Assembly (NCBI RefSeq): GCF_007997015.1
Contig: NZ_VOSM01000001.1
Coordinates: 186,001-250,000 of the forward strand
Length of the DNA stretch: 64,000 nucleotides
Direction: 5' to 3'
DNA from: Lujinxingia vulgaris
Lineage (GTDB): Bacteria > Myxococcota_A > Bradymonadia > Bradymonadales > Bradymonadaceae
The position numbers were made by a program, and so were the translations under genes. This document shows, piece after piece, positions 46,464 to 55,630 of this stretch; position 1 is the stretch's first letter; the number at the start of each line of letters is the position of its first letter. The notes under the pieces are model-generated. The model saw only the letters and a program-made list of their open reading frames with translations. It had not been told where the DNA came from and made no database searches.

Positions 46464-47414
46464 TTACTTCAGGCCGATCTCACGCAGGCGCTCAAAGAGG
46501 AACTCTTCGGCGGTGATGGGCTCGCTGGCCGGCTCTTCGCCCTCGTCGAGGCAGGTGTCGAGCACCTCCAGGACGTAGTCGGGGTGCGGGTGCACGAAGA
46601 AGGGCATGGAGTAGCGGCTGGTGGCGTCACCCTCGGGGTTGACCACGCGGTGGGTGGTCGAGGGGAGCTTGTTGTTGGTGATGCGGGCGAGCATGTCGCC
46701 GGAGTCGACGATCATCTGACCTTTGATGGCGTGGATGGGGCGCCAGGTGCCGTCGCGCTCCAGAAGCTCCAGGCCGGACTGGGTGGCTTCCGGAAGCAGC
46801 GTAATCAGGTTGATGTCTTCGTGCTCGGCGGCGCGCATGGTGCCGGGCTCATCAAAACCGTCGCAGACCGGGTAGTGAATGACGCGGATGATGGAGTTTC
46901 CATCCTTGATCATGTTGGGGAGGAAGCTCTCTTCCTGACCCAGGTAGATGGAGATCGCCTTGAGCATCGTCTCGGCGGAGTTTTCCATGGCCTGGTAGAG
47001 CTCCTGCGCCTTCTCGCGAAGTTTGGGGACCTCTTCGGGCCAGACGTTTTTCTGGATACGCTCGGCCATGGGGTGGTCGGCGGGAAGGTCGCGGCCCAGG
47101 TGCCAGAACTCTTTGAGGTCGGCCTTCTCGTTGTTTTTGGCGTGCTCGACGCCAAAGGAGGTGTAGCCACGCTGGCGGCCGGTCTCGGGAGACTCGTAGC
47201 GGCGCTTGGTGTCTTCCTCAAGAGCGAAGAACTGCTCGAAGAGGTCGTAATTTTCGTAGAGGAGGTCGGTGTCGACGCCGTGGCCTTCGACAGCCACGAA
47301 TCCGAGCTCTTTGAGAGCGTCACCGATCTTTTTAACGAAGGCCTGGCGGGCGGCTTCGTCACCGTGGGTGTAATCGCGAAGGTCGACGACGGGGATGGTC
47401 TGTTCCTTTGCCAT
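46464..47414 (-). CDS. 2-oxoglutarate/Fe(II) oxygenase, isopenicillin-N-synthase family
   Basis: A 316-residue non-haem iron oxygenase. The N-terminal part begins IPVVDLRDY and contains FVAVEGHG, typical of the family. Iron ligands are the His and Asp of AAEHEDINLI and the His of STTHRVVNP; the 2-oxoglutarate-binding Arg-x-Ser is RYSMPFF. The ATG at 47414 has GGAG and starts MAKEQTIPVV, so the long upstream open frame is excluded. The substrate is unknown. It is a single gene ending at a terminator. Confidence 0.92.
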   Translation of the reverse strand: MAKEQTIPVVDLRDYTHGDEAARQAFVKKIGDALKELGFVAVEGHGVDTDLLYENYDLFEQFFALEEDTKRRYESPETGRQRGYTSFGVEHAKNNEKADLKEFWHLGRDLPADHPMAERIQKNVWPEEVPKLREKAQELYQAMENSAETMLKAISIYLGQEESFLPNMIKDGNSIIRVIHYPVCDGFDEPGTMRAAEHEDINLITLLPEATQSGLELLERDGTWRPIHAIKGQMIVDSGDMLARITNNKLPSTTHRVVNPEGDATSRYSMPFFVHPHPDYVLEVLDTCLDEGEEPASEPITAEEFLFERLREIGLK

Positions 47415-47765
47415 GACAGCAACTCCGAGGGGTTTGGCGCGGGGGCCAGAGGGGGCGTGTGTGCCGCGGGGAGAGCGGCGCGGGGGTGCTGGGCAGGAAC
47501 ACTTACCAGAAGGTGAGACAAACGCAAGGGAGGGGGGCGCGGGGGGGCTGGCCTGTAATTCGACTGACACAAAGGCGAGAGGGGGGCCAATCGGGGTGGA
47601 AGTCGTGGCCCTGCGCCGCGTATCGGTGCACGGAGCGGTGGTGGTGGCGACCGTTGATTGTGGGATAGCGCTTCGCTAGATTTGTTGCGCTTTGTTACAA
47701 CTATGTTCATGAGGGCAGCGGAGATGATGGTGGCGGGCATGATGCCACGAGCAGTGGGGCCGTAG
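47415..47765. other. Divergent intergenic region before the secreted operon
   Basis: About 350 bp between the oxygenase and the Asp-box lipoprotein. A small inverted repeat TAGCG-CTT-CGCTA lies near 47669-47681, about 85 bp upstream of the plus-strand start. No other feature is clear. Confidence 0.35.
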
Positions 47766-49697
47766 ATGATGCGAAGATGGGCCGGAGCAGGGGTGGTAGG
47801 GGTGGCGCTGTGCGCCTGTGTGTTGGGGTGCGGATCGGGGCAGGGGTCGGAGACTCCTGCGACAGGGGCCGACTGGGAGGTGCATGGGGCGCGCTGTGAG
47901 CCGATGATCGGCGCGAGCACGTACGTCGCGTTTGACGCGGCGGGCCGCGGGCTGGGGGTGATGCTCCAGGACCTGGATGTGGCGCTCTACTCCAACGACG
48001 CAGGGCGAAGTTGGCGACCGATGTGGGACGTTGCCAATGATGAGCAGGGCACGCTGCGGGTGCTGAACTCGGAGCTGAGGTATGGGCGCGTCGGCGTGGC
48101 GGTCGATGAGACGCACGTGTTCGTGTTCGGTGTGCGTGCGTTTCCGGGGCTTACCATCAGCGATCGCTTTGAGCTCGATTACGCGTATGCGAGCGCCGAC
48201 GGTGGCGAGAGCTTTGAGGTGCTCACCGCCGAGTTTGGGGTCTTTGATGTCGTGGGGCAGGAGTGGTTCGGGAATCGACGCTATGTCATCGGTGATGCGC
48301 AGCTTGTGAGCGATGGGGAGCGCTTCGCAGCGAGCCTCGACGGGGGGCAGAGCTGGGAGGAGCATCGTCCGCGCACTGCGATGGCCGAGGTGGGAGCGGA
48401 TCTGGCGCGTTTTGGCCCCAACCCGAACGGGAGCGGAGGCACCGCGCCCTATACGACCTGGAGCGACGGGGCGGTGCGCCTGAACTTCTTTGGTCAGGTG
48501 CATTTCGACAGCCCACAGAACTACATGCCCTACGAGCGTATCGATGAGGCGACGGGGGAGGCGGAGCTTGCCTGGTTGAACTTCGGGGGGCTTCCGCTCG
48601 ACGGAGTGGTGGCGGTGTTGAGCGTGCGGGAGGGTGAGGTCGATGTGGTGGTGGCGATCGATCCGCAGAGTGTTGGCGAGCAGCTCGACTACCGGATGCG
48701 TTGCACGCTGGGCGCTGAGGTGCAGCCGCAGCGTGGGACGATGCCGCAGCCGAAGGCGCTGCGTGACGTGCAGCCCGGTGAGGTGGCGATCTACTCGCCG
48801 GTCAGGATGGGCACCGATCGCCACCTCAACACCGAGCGCAACTTTGGGCTGACGCAGGCGCTCAAGGTGTACACGCAGAATGAGCAGAGCGTGATGACGG
48901 GCAGCGCCCACTCCGGGCGCATTAACCGCGCGATCCCGGGTGCGTTCGACGGGGTGGAGAGCCTGGGGAGTTTGACCCGGGTGCGGGAGAACGAGGTCGA
49001 GGTGCTCTTCCAGGCCGATGATGCCTTCGGAGGTGGCTACTCCAGCGATGGGCTGCGGCGCTTCAATGCGCTCAACGGCGCGGTGCTCGGTGACGGTTTG
49101 ACCGGCTACCGAAGTTTTCCGACCAGCAGCAAGGGGATGGATTCAGCGAGCTCGACGATGGGGGTGACGATCGCCAATCGGGATGCGGGCTCGCTGGAGA
49201 TTCGCTCGCCATCGGGCGGTCCCGATGCACAGGCCTGGCGCTTTGGGGGCAACACCTTCTTGAGCGGCCGCTTTATGATCAACGCAGGGTCGCATCGTCA
49301 GTCCAGCGATGAGCTTGGGGATATTTATGTGCAGGTCAGCGATGTGCTCGGTGCTCGCAACGCCGACCATCTTCGGTGTCTGGAGGATCTGAGCCTGCCG
49401 GGCTGTGCGGTGTTGCCGGATTCTCCGGGGTGGAGCCTGCACGGGCTGGGTAAGCGCATCATGACCACCGACCGGGAGGGGCGCCTCTACGCGATTGAGC
49501 CGATGCGACGCCAACTTCTGGTGCATCGGCCTGAGCGAGGCGTGGATCAGTGGGATGTGGTGGTCGAGGGGCTCCTGGAGCCCGTCGATCTGAAGATCGT
49601 GCATCGCGACGGGCGCACCTTTGCGCTCATTCTGGATCACGACATCATCGCGGTGGATGTGGAGAGTGAGTTGCCGGTGCAGCGGAGGGTGTGGTGA
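47766..49697 (+). CDS. Lipoprotein with Asp-box repeats
   Basis: A 643-residue protein whose signal peptide ends in the lipobox VLGC (Cys22). Three Asp-box motifs of the BNR type occur at residues 75-84 (YSNDAGRSWR), 142-151 (ASADGGESFE) and 189-198 (SLDGGQSWEE), indicating a beta-propeller. Three Cys residues in the second half could form disulfides. Two in-frame ATGs (47766, 47769) are possible. It begins a run of four genes that overlap by a few bases. Confidence 0.78.
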   Translation: MMRRWAGAGVVGVALCACVLGCGSGQGSETPATGADWEVHGARCEPMIGASTYVAFDAAGRGLGVMLQDLDVALYSNDAGRSWRPMWDVANDEQGTLRVLNSELRYGRVGVAVDETHVFVFGVRAFPGLTISDRFELDYAYASADGGESFEVLTAEFGVFDVVGQEWFGNRRYVIGDAQLVSDGERFAASLDGGQSWEEHRPRTAMAEVGADLARFGPNPNGSGGTAPYTTWSDGAVRLNFFGQVHFDSPQNYMPYERIDEATGEAELAWLNFGGLPLDGVVAVLSVREGEVDVVVAIDPQSVGEQLDYRMRCTLGAEVQPQRGTMPQPKALRDVQPGEVAIYSPVRMGTDRHLNTERNFGLTQALKVYTQNEQSVMTGSAHSGRINRAIPGAFDGVESLGSLTRVRENEVEVLFQADDAFGGGYSSDGLRRFNALNGAVLGDGLTGYRSFPTSSKGMDSASSTMGVTIANRDAGSLEIRSPSGGPDAQAWRFGGNTFLSGRFMINAGSHRQSSDELGDIYVQVSDVLGARNADHLRCLEDLSLPGCAVLPDSPGWSLHGLGKRIMTTDREGRLYAIEPMRRQLLVHRPERGVDQWDVVVEGLLEPVDLKIVHRDGRTFALILDHDIIAVDVESELPVQRRVW

Positions 49698-51889
49698 GAC
49701 GACCGAATCTCGTAACAGGCGTTATGGCTTTTCTGGGCGCCGCGATGCTGCCCGGGCTGTGGATGTTGGAGCGCGCCGCCGATGAGAACGCCCCGGTGTA
49801 TCGGCCAGAACTTGTGGGGTGCGCGTCGTTGGGGCCCTGTCTGGACCCGACCCAGGGGGCTCAGGGCGTCATTCGCCTGAGCGAGAGCCAGACCCAGGTC
49901 TGTGTGAGCGGTGCGAACCTGGGGAGTGGTGGTCAGGTGATGATCGATCACCGGGCCTATGCGGCCGATAGCTGGAGCGCGCAGCAGGTCTGTGTGTCGC
50001 CGGGTGCCGATGGGCTGAGTGGCGGGCGCATCTGGGTGGAGCGCGAGGATGGGCTGCGCTCCAACTCGCTGGGGATCTTCGGGGCGGCGCAGGTCGCGGG
50101 TTGGGAGGTACCCGAGGAGGTCTATCCCGGCACGCTGCTTTATGTGCAGGGGGAGCAGCTTGAGGGCGTGGGTGTGGTGGGCCAGGGGGCGACGATTGTG
50201 CGCGCCGATGATGATCGCGTCGCGTTTACCTACCTGCGTCCGGGCATCTACCAGGCGCAGGTGGGCACCGAGCCCGGACCTACCATCGAGGTGCTCCCGA
50301 AGCTGGAGCGAAGCTGCCAGGTGGGGCCGAACACGCACTGTTCGCTGGTGATCAACCGGGTGGAGAGCAGCGCGCAGGTCCTCTCGGTGCAGGTGGGCGG
50401 GCTTGAGGCCGAGGTGGTGCGGGCAGGTGAGTTTGAGCTGAGCTTCGCCTGGCCCGAAGGGCTGGAGCCCGGCGAGCACGTGGCCATCGTCGAGATGACC
50501 CACGGTCGGGTGGAAGCTCCAGTGGAACTTCTGGCCTATGACGCGGCCACGCTTGTCGATTTTTCGCCCGCCGGTGGTTTTATCCAGCGGCGCGCCGAGC
50601 GCCTGCCGATCTTCGATGGGTATCTGGTGGCGCCGATGTTTTCGCATTTTCAGCAGAGTGACGGGCCGCCCGTCTTTGATAGCTACGGCCTGGCGAGGAT
50701 GCCGCTGGAGCCGGCCGCGCAGCAGGCGGCCTTTCCGGAGGGGCTGCGCGAAGGGCGAACCCCGGAGCGCGCGCGTTATCTTTTTGATCGCCTCGTCGAT
50801 ACCACGCGCAATCCCTGGTTGAGCGTGGATGATGGCGTGCTGCGGGTGATGAATAAGTCGGGTGAGGCCGATGGCCTGCAGGTGGTTACGCTTGGGCCGG
50901 GGGAGACGCCGGGAGCCTGGCAGCGCACCGTGGGGGGAGCGGGCGGCGGGGCGTTCTACACCTTTTTTCGGGTGGCGGGGGCGCGGTGGTTTGGGGCGTC
51001 GCCGGTGGTGGCGGTGGGGCGGCCTTTTGCTGATGTGCCGGTGGATCTGGATCTTCGCGGGGTGGAGGTTGCGGAAGATGCGCAGGCGGCGCTCGACGCG
51101 CTGACGTACCGGGACACCTCGGTGGGTTGGGTCAGCGAAGAGGCCGTGTTTGCGTCGACGTGTGGTGAGGCCGGAGCGCCGGCGGGGGTGATGCGCCTTA
51201 GCCTTGTAGCCGATGAGGTGGAGGGCACCCTTGTGGCGAGTGCTCCGCTGGCGGTTCGCGATGGCCTTGATGAAACCCGCGCGATTTTAGGGTGCCATGG
51301 CCGCGAGGAGGGCTTTTACTGGGTGGAGCGCCACGACGGGGTCGACGCGCTTTTCTTTCTGGGTCATGACGCCGCCGAGGCGGAGCTTGTCGTGGAGCTT
51401 CCCGCAGATATTCCCGGGGTTGGCGATCGCTACGATGTTCCGCGCGCTGCCCCCTCCGACCCGCAGCGCTGGCGAAGCGGGCTCGCGAACTTTGAGGTGC
51501 TCAATGGCGGCGATGTCGTGTTCTTGATGTCGCCCACCGACGCGCCGGCAGAGCTTGTGGTGGCGCGCTGGGATGCGGCAGCCGAGAGCTGGGAGGTGGG
51601 TGAGGCCCAGGAGGTGGTGATGCGCGACGGCCTCGGAGATCGCTGCGTGGGGCCGGTGGAGACGCTAAGCTGCATGCGGGAGATCGGGCTCTACGGCTGC
51701 GGGCCGATGGCCTGCGACGTGGGTCTGCGCCTGCCCGGGGTGCAGGAGGGCGTGTGGGTGCGGGGCGCGAACTTCCGCGTTATCGACAACGCCGTGCATG
51801 TGATGCTGGAGGCCGAGCATTTAAGTCGACCCAACCACGATGTGTGGAACCGCCACGAGCTGCAGTATCGACGTATGGAGTTGCCATGA
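49694..51889 (+). CDS. Large secreted protein of unknown function
   Basis: A 731-residue protein starting at a GTG (49694) that overlaps the previous stop; GGAGG is five bases upstream. An N-terminal hydrophobic segment (VTGVMAFLGAAMLPGLWML) works as a signal or anchor. The chain is beta-rich with paired Cys and pieces similar to IPT/TIG sandwich domains (VCVSGANLGSGGQVMID). The C-terminus (CVGPVETLSCMREIGLYGCGPMAC) has a dense Cys cluster. No enzyme motif was recognised. It is the second gene of the secreted operon. Confidence 0.72.
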   Translation: MRRPNLVTGVMAFLGAAMLPGLWMLERAADENAPVYRPELVGCASLGPCLDPTQGAQGVIRLSESQTQVCVSGANLGSGGQVMIDHRAYAADSWSAQQVCVSPGADGLSGGRIWVEREDGLRSNSLGIFGAAQVAGWEVPEEVYPGTLLYVQGEQLEGVGVVGQGATIVRADDDRVAFTYLRPGIYQAQVGTEPGPTIEVLPKLERSCQVGPNTHCSLVINRVESSAQVLSVQVGGLEAEVVRAGEFELSFAWPEGLEPGEHVAIVEMTHGRVEAPVELLAYDAATLVDFSPAGGFIQRRAERLPIFDGYLVAPMFSHFQQSDGPPVFDSYGLARMPLEPAAQQAAFPEGLREGRTPERARYLFDRLVDTTRNPWLSVDDGVLRVMNKSGEADGLQVVTLGPGETPGAWQRTVGGAGGGAFYTFFRVAGARWFGASPVVAVGRPFADVPVDLDLRGVEVAEDAQAALDALTYRDTSVGWVSEEAVFASTCGEAGAPAGVMRLSLVADEVEGTLVASAPLAVRDGLDETRAILGCHGREEGFYWVERHDGVDALFFLGHDAAEAELVVELPADIPGVGDRYDVPRAAPSDPQRWRSGLANFEVLNGGDVVFLMSPTDAPAELVVARWDAAAESWEVGEAQEVVMRDGLGDRCVGPVETLSCMREIGLYGCGPMACDVGLRLPGVQEGVWVRGANFRVIDNAVHVMLEAEHLSRPNHDVWNRHELQYRRMELP

Positions 51890-53676
51890 TGGAAGCGATG
51901 CGTGGAGCCCGGGGGCTTACCCTGCTGGGCGTATGCGCGATGGTGGCGGTGAGCTGCGGACCTGGAGACGATCCCGACGCCGCCGAGAGCTGGCCGCCGC
52001 GTTTTGATGCTTTTGATTTCGGAACCTCCAGCCTGGTGCTCTTCCCGGGGACCTGCCGGGTGGTCGACTTTACGATGCGCACCTCGCCGCCAACCCCACT
52101 CGATGCGGTGGAGCTTGTGATTGAGGAGGGCTCCACTGGCATCGAGACGCTGCGGGAGTTCGGCCAGGACGAGGGCAGTCCGGAGGCCAACGCAATGTGG
52201 CGCGTCTGCGCCAGAGAGGGCGAGCCTGCCCCGGGGCGTATGGTTGTGAGGTTTCGCGAGCATCCTGACTACTATGCGGAGCTGCCGATCACAGTGCGCA
52301 CCTCCCAGAGCGATCTGGAAGGGGAGCGGCCGGCGCTGCGCCTGCCGCTGCCTGGTGCGGCAAGCTTCGCCACCGACGTACGCTGGGATGAGGCGCGCGG
52401 CCAGATCGAGGCGGTCAGCGACTCCGGTGAGGTCGTGATCTTCGAGGATACGACCCTGCAGGTGGTGAAGAGCTATGAACTCGAGCCGGGCCAGCTCAGC
52501 CTGTACGGGGAGGGGCGCGTGATGCGCGTCGATTCGCAGCGCTCGCTGGCCTATCACGTCGATCTCGCCAGCGCGAAGGTGCTCTCGAGCTTTGGCTACG
52601 AGAGCTTTACGCCTTTTGAGAGTGTGGGTGGGCCGCTGCTCGACGCTGCCGGTAGGCCGGGGCTCGTCGCGCAGGCGGGGCTTGGCGGAATCGGCTGCTA
52701 TGTGGCGGCCCTCGATACCCGAAAGGGCCAGCTTCACGAGATTGTTGTCAACGGCATGACGACCAATGGGGAGTCGATGATCCCGCGGGTGAGTGTCTCC
52801 CCGGATGGCTTTCGCGTGGCGTGGACGGGGGTATGTGCCTCGCAGAATTTTGCCGGAATTCATGACGTGCGCCTCGGGCAGACCTGCAACCTCCCGGTGT
52901 ACAGCTGGACCGGGACCGGCGTCCGTCCGGTCTTCTCGCCAGACTCCAACTGGCTGCTCGACTCTCCCGGGCGGGGCGACTTCGACTTGAGCGTCTACAA
53001 CGTGGCGGCGTGCGCGCGACGCGCAAAGTTGGATAAGCGCAGCACCAACCCGGCAGTCTTGCGTGGCGCGGCGATCGCTTCGGGGGGCGATCGCGTGGCG
53101 CTGGTGCGCAACGGGCTTGAACTCTTTGAGGTGCCTCAGGGCAGCAATCAGGATCTTGTGCCGCTGGAGCTCGGTGATGGGAGTTACGCGCACGCGCTCT
53201 ACCCCGAGCGTGAGCCGCGCACCTTCAGTGATGAAGAGCATGCCGTGCTTCCAACGCTTGTTTTTTCGAGTGACGGGCAGCGGCTGGCCGGTGTGAACAG
53301 CGCCAGCGCCAGGGTCTTCGATCTGCAGGCTCAGACCTATGTGGAGACCCCGCGTTTTGATGCCGAAAAGGTCAGCGCAGGGCCGGGTTATGTGCGCGTG
53401 GGCGTCGAAGAGGGCAGCGCTTCGGGCGATGTGATTTATCAGGTGGGGATGGAGGTCTCGCTCGCTGCGGTGCTGGAGCCGGGCGATGTGTTTCTCGGGT
53501 TTGATGCCGCCCCTTACCTCTACTTTGAGCGCGCCGGGAGTTATTACCGACAGATGTTGCCGGCCGGGGAACCGGAGCTTCTTGGCGAGGAAGCGCCGAG
53601 CTTTGAGCCCTTTGATGACGCCAACTCGGCGTTGCGAGTCGAGGTTGGCGAGCGAGCGATTGAGGTGTGGCGATGA
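51886..53676 (+). CDS. Secreted lipoprotein with beta-propeller-like region
   Basis: A 596-residue protein whose start overlaps the previous stop (ATGA). The lipobox is VAVSC, followed by GPGDDPD. Several segments resemble propeller blades (LALDTRK-like YVAALDTRKGQL, VSVSPDGFRVAW, PVFSPDSNWLLDSP, FSSDGQRLAGV), the VSPDG/FSPDS/SSDGQ pattern of WD40 or TolB-like propellers. A Cys triad (GTCRVVDF, WRVCARE, VCASQ) is in the mature chain. It is the third gene of the operon. Function unknown. Confidence 0.75.
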   Translation: MMEAMRGARGLTLLGVCAMVAVSCGPGDDPDAAESWPPRFDAFDFGTSSLVLFPGTCRVVDFTMRTSPPTPLDAVELVIEEGSTGIETLREFGQDEGSPEANAMWRVCAREGEPAPGRMVVRFREHPDYYAELPITVRTSQSDLEGERPALRLPLPGAASFATDVRWDEARGQIEAVSDSGEVVIFEDTTLQVVKSYELEPGQLSLYGEGRVMRVDSQRSLAYHVDLASAKVLSSFGYESFTPFESVGGPLLDAAGRPGLVAQAGLGGIGCYVAALDTRKGQLHEIVVNGMTTNGESMIPRVSVSPDGFRVAWTGVCASQNFAGIHDVRLGQTCNLPVYSWTGTGVRPVFSPDSNWLLDSPGRGDFDLSVYNVAACARRAKLDKRSTNPAVLRGAAIASGGDRVALVRNGLELFEVPQGSNQDLVPLELGDGSYAHALYPEREPRTFSDEEHAVLPTLVFSSDGQRLAGVNSASARVFDLQAQTYVETPRFDAEKVSAGPGYVRVGVEEGSASGDVIYQVGMEVSLAAVLEPGDVFLGFDAAPYLYFERAGSYYRQMLPAGEPELLGEEAPSFEPFDDANSALRVEVGERAIEVWR

Positions 53677-54725
53677 TCGTTTCAGTCTGGAAGAACATCC
53701 ACGATCGCGCGTGGTTGACGTTGGCGATCTTCGCGGTGGCGCTCATGGGAGCGGCGTGTTCTGGGGCGGATGACGATTCCCAGGACGATCCCTTTGCGAT
53801 CGACCAGTCTGGTGAGGTGTGTTTTGCCAACACGCTCGACATCGACGCGCCCACCGCCTCGACAATGGGCACGGCGAGCTCGCGGCGAGAGTGGGACTCG
53901 GAGCTGCTATGCTGGACCTATGATCGGGAGGAGCTCGAAGGAGATCAGGTGCGCTTTACGCTCTCACGCACCTTCTCCGTGAGCCCGGACGGCCGGCGCT
54001 TCGGCTGCCGCTTAGACGGGCAGGGCAACGCGCTGCGCGGGGAGATCACCTCGGGGAGCTGTGTGATCGAGCAGGAGCAGGGATTTTTGCGCATGGAGCT
54101 GCGTGAGCCGGCCGAGATCTCGTTGCAGGACATTCACAGCACCAGCGCGCTGCTCAACTTCACCTTTGAGGAGCGGCGCGGGGAGGTCTACCAGCGAGGA
54201 AACCTGGCGCGCCTCTCGATTCGCAATCAGCGAAGTCTAGTGCAGGGGCTCGACCGCGGTGAGGAAGACCTCGATGTGCGCGGTCCTTCCGGTGATCCCT
54301 GGGCCGGGGAGTGCCCGCAGCTCCCGACCTGCGTTGACGCCGACCTCTCAGGCGGCCCGCAACTCTTTGGGGAGTCGCTGGCCGACGAGGAGGCTCAGGA
54401 GGTCTGCCAGGATCTGGCCGATCAGCTGAACTACGGCGTGATACGTCTGGGCGTTACCGACGACGTGCAGATCGACTGGCAGGGCACCGGCGATGAACTC
54501 TACCCCGGGGTGCGCGAGCTCAACCTCTGCGAGGTGACCGCCTTTTTAGGGAGCCTGGAGACCCGCAACATCTACCGGCTGCGCCTGGGGCAGCAGAGCG
54601 GCTTTACGATGGAGCTTCGGGGGCTGCATCAGGCGCCAATCAACGGCGTGACGCGCACCCGGCTCTGCGAGCTGCGCTGGAATGCGCCGACCACTGCGGT
54701 GGCGTGTGAGGCAGCGAGCGAATAG
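53673..54725 (+). CDS. Secreted lipoprotein of unknown function
   Basis: A 350-residue protein with an ATGA overlap with the previous stop. The signal peptide ends in the lipobox MGAACSG, then an Asp-rich linker. It has about nine Cys residues in the mature chain, a beta-rich core (FTLSRTFSVSPDGRRFGCRLDGQG) and a C-terminal domain ending LCELRWNAPTTAVACEAASE. It is the fourth gene of the operon; no clear terminator follows before the convergent methyltransferase-like gene. Family unknown. Confidence 0.72.
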   Translation: MIVSVWKNIHDRAWLTLAIFAVALMGAACSGADDDSQDDPFAIDQSGEVCFANTLDIDAPTASTMGTASSRREWDSELLCWTYDREELEGDQVRFTLSRTFSVSPDGRRFGCRLDGQGNALRGEITSGSCVIEQEQGFLRMELREPAEISLQDIHSTSALLNFTFEERRGEVYQRGNLARLSIRNQRSLVQGLDRGEEDLDVRGPSGDPWAGECPQLPTCVDADLSGGPQLFGESLADEEAQEVCQDLADQLNYGVIRLGVTDDVQIDWQGTGDELYPGVRELNLCEVTAFLGSLETRNIYRLRLGQQSGFTMELRGLHQAPINGVTRTRLCELRWNAPTTAVACEAASE

Positions 54726-54758
54726 CACACCTGCGCTCGCTGCCTCGAGCCCCTGCGC

Positions 54759-55580
54759 TTATTCGGGAAGTCGTCCCACCACCATAAACTGCCGATCGAG
54801 TTTGATCTCGTGGAGCTCGGCTTCAAAGCCGCCGGCCTCAAGCTCGGCGATGATCTGCTCGGGGGTCATGCGGTGTTGGGCGGGCGGGCCCTGGGGGGAG
54901 TCTTTTGTGTAGTCGACGATCCACACCGAGCCGCCCGGGCGGAGGCGAGTGGTGAGGTGCTCGGCGTAGGCCTCGCGATCGGGGATGTGGTGCCAGGTGT
55001 TGACGCTTAAGATGCGGTCGACCGACTCGGGCTCAAGCCCGGAGGCATCCGCGCGGGCCTGGACGGTCTCGACGTTGACCCAGCCGCGGGCTTCGGCCTC
55101 CTCGTCGATGTAGCGCAGCATCGCGTCTTCCATATCGACGGCGTAGACAAGCCCTTCGGGGCCGACCTGGCCGACCAGGTGGGGGATGAAATAGCCGGTG
55201 CCCGCGCCGATGTCGGCCGCGCTCATGCCCGGCTCAATCTCCATGGCTTCGACCACAGCGGCGGGACGTTGCCAGAGGTCGCGCTCGGGGCTGTTCCAGC
55301 GATCGACGTAATCTTCGGGGTTTTTAAAGGCGTGGTCGTGATGCCCGTGGGAGTCGTGGGCGTGGTCGTGGGAGTCGTGGTGCTCAGTCACAGCGGGCTC
55401 TTCGGTGGCGCCGTCTTCGACGGCGGGTTCATCATCGTCGGCCACAACGGCCCGGGCGGAGTCGTCAACGACCGAGGCCTCGGCCTTCTCCATCGTCGAG
55501 GGGCCAGAGCAGGCAAGCGCGCCGGCCAGCAATAAGGTCAGCGCGCCGGGGCAGAGGCGCAAAAGGTGCGATGTCATCAC
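54759..55580 (-). CDS. Exported methyltransferase-like lipoprotein
   Basis: A 273-residue protein. The N-terminus is a lipoprotein signal (LLLAGALACSG, Cys24), followed by an acidic stretch and a His/Asp-rich segment (about residues 66-84) able to bind metal. The rest is a class I SAM-dependent methyltransferase fold: motif I is ADIGAGTGYF, the acidic end of strand 2 is VYAVDMED, and LSVNTWHHIPD and RLRPGGSVWIVDY are later motifs. SAM is not known to be present outside the cytoplasm, so an active enzyme at this site is puzzling. It is next to the SCO and NirK genes. Confidence 0.82.
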   Translation of the reverse strand: MMTSHLLRLCPGALTLLLAGALACSGPSTMEKAEASVVDDSARAVVADDDEPAVEDGATEEPAVTEHHDSHDHAHDSHGHHDHAFKNPEDYVDRWNSPERDLWQRPAAVVEAMEIEPGMSAADIGAGTGYFIPHLVGQVGPEGLVYAVDMEDAMLRYIDEEAEARGWVNVETVQARADASGLEPESVDRILSVNTWHHIPDREAYAEHLTTRLRPGGSVWIVDYTKDSPQGPPAQHRMTPEQIIAELEAGGFEAELHEIKLDRQFMVVGRLPE

Positions 55581-55630
55581 AGATCTCCATCAAGCGGTGA
55601 GGGACGTTATCCACAGGTCACCGCTCCACC

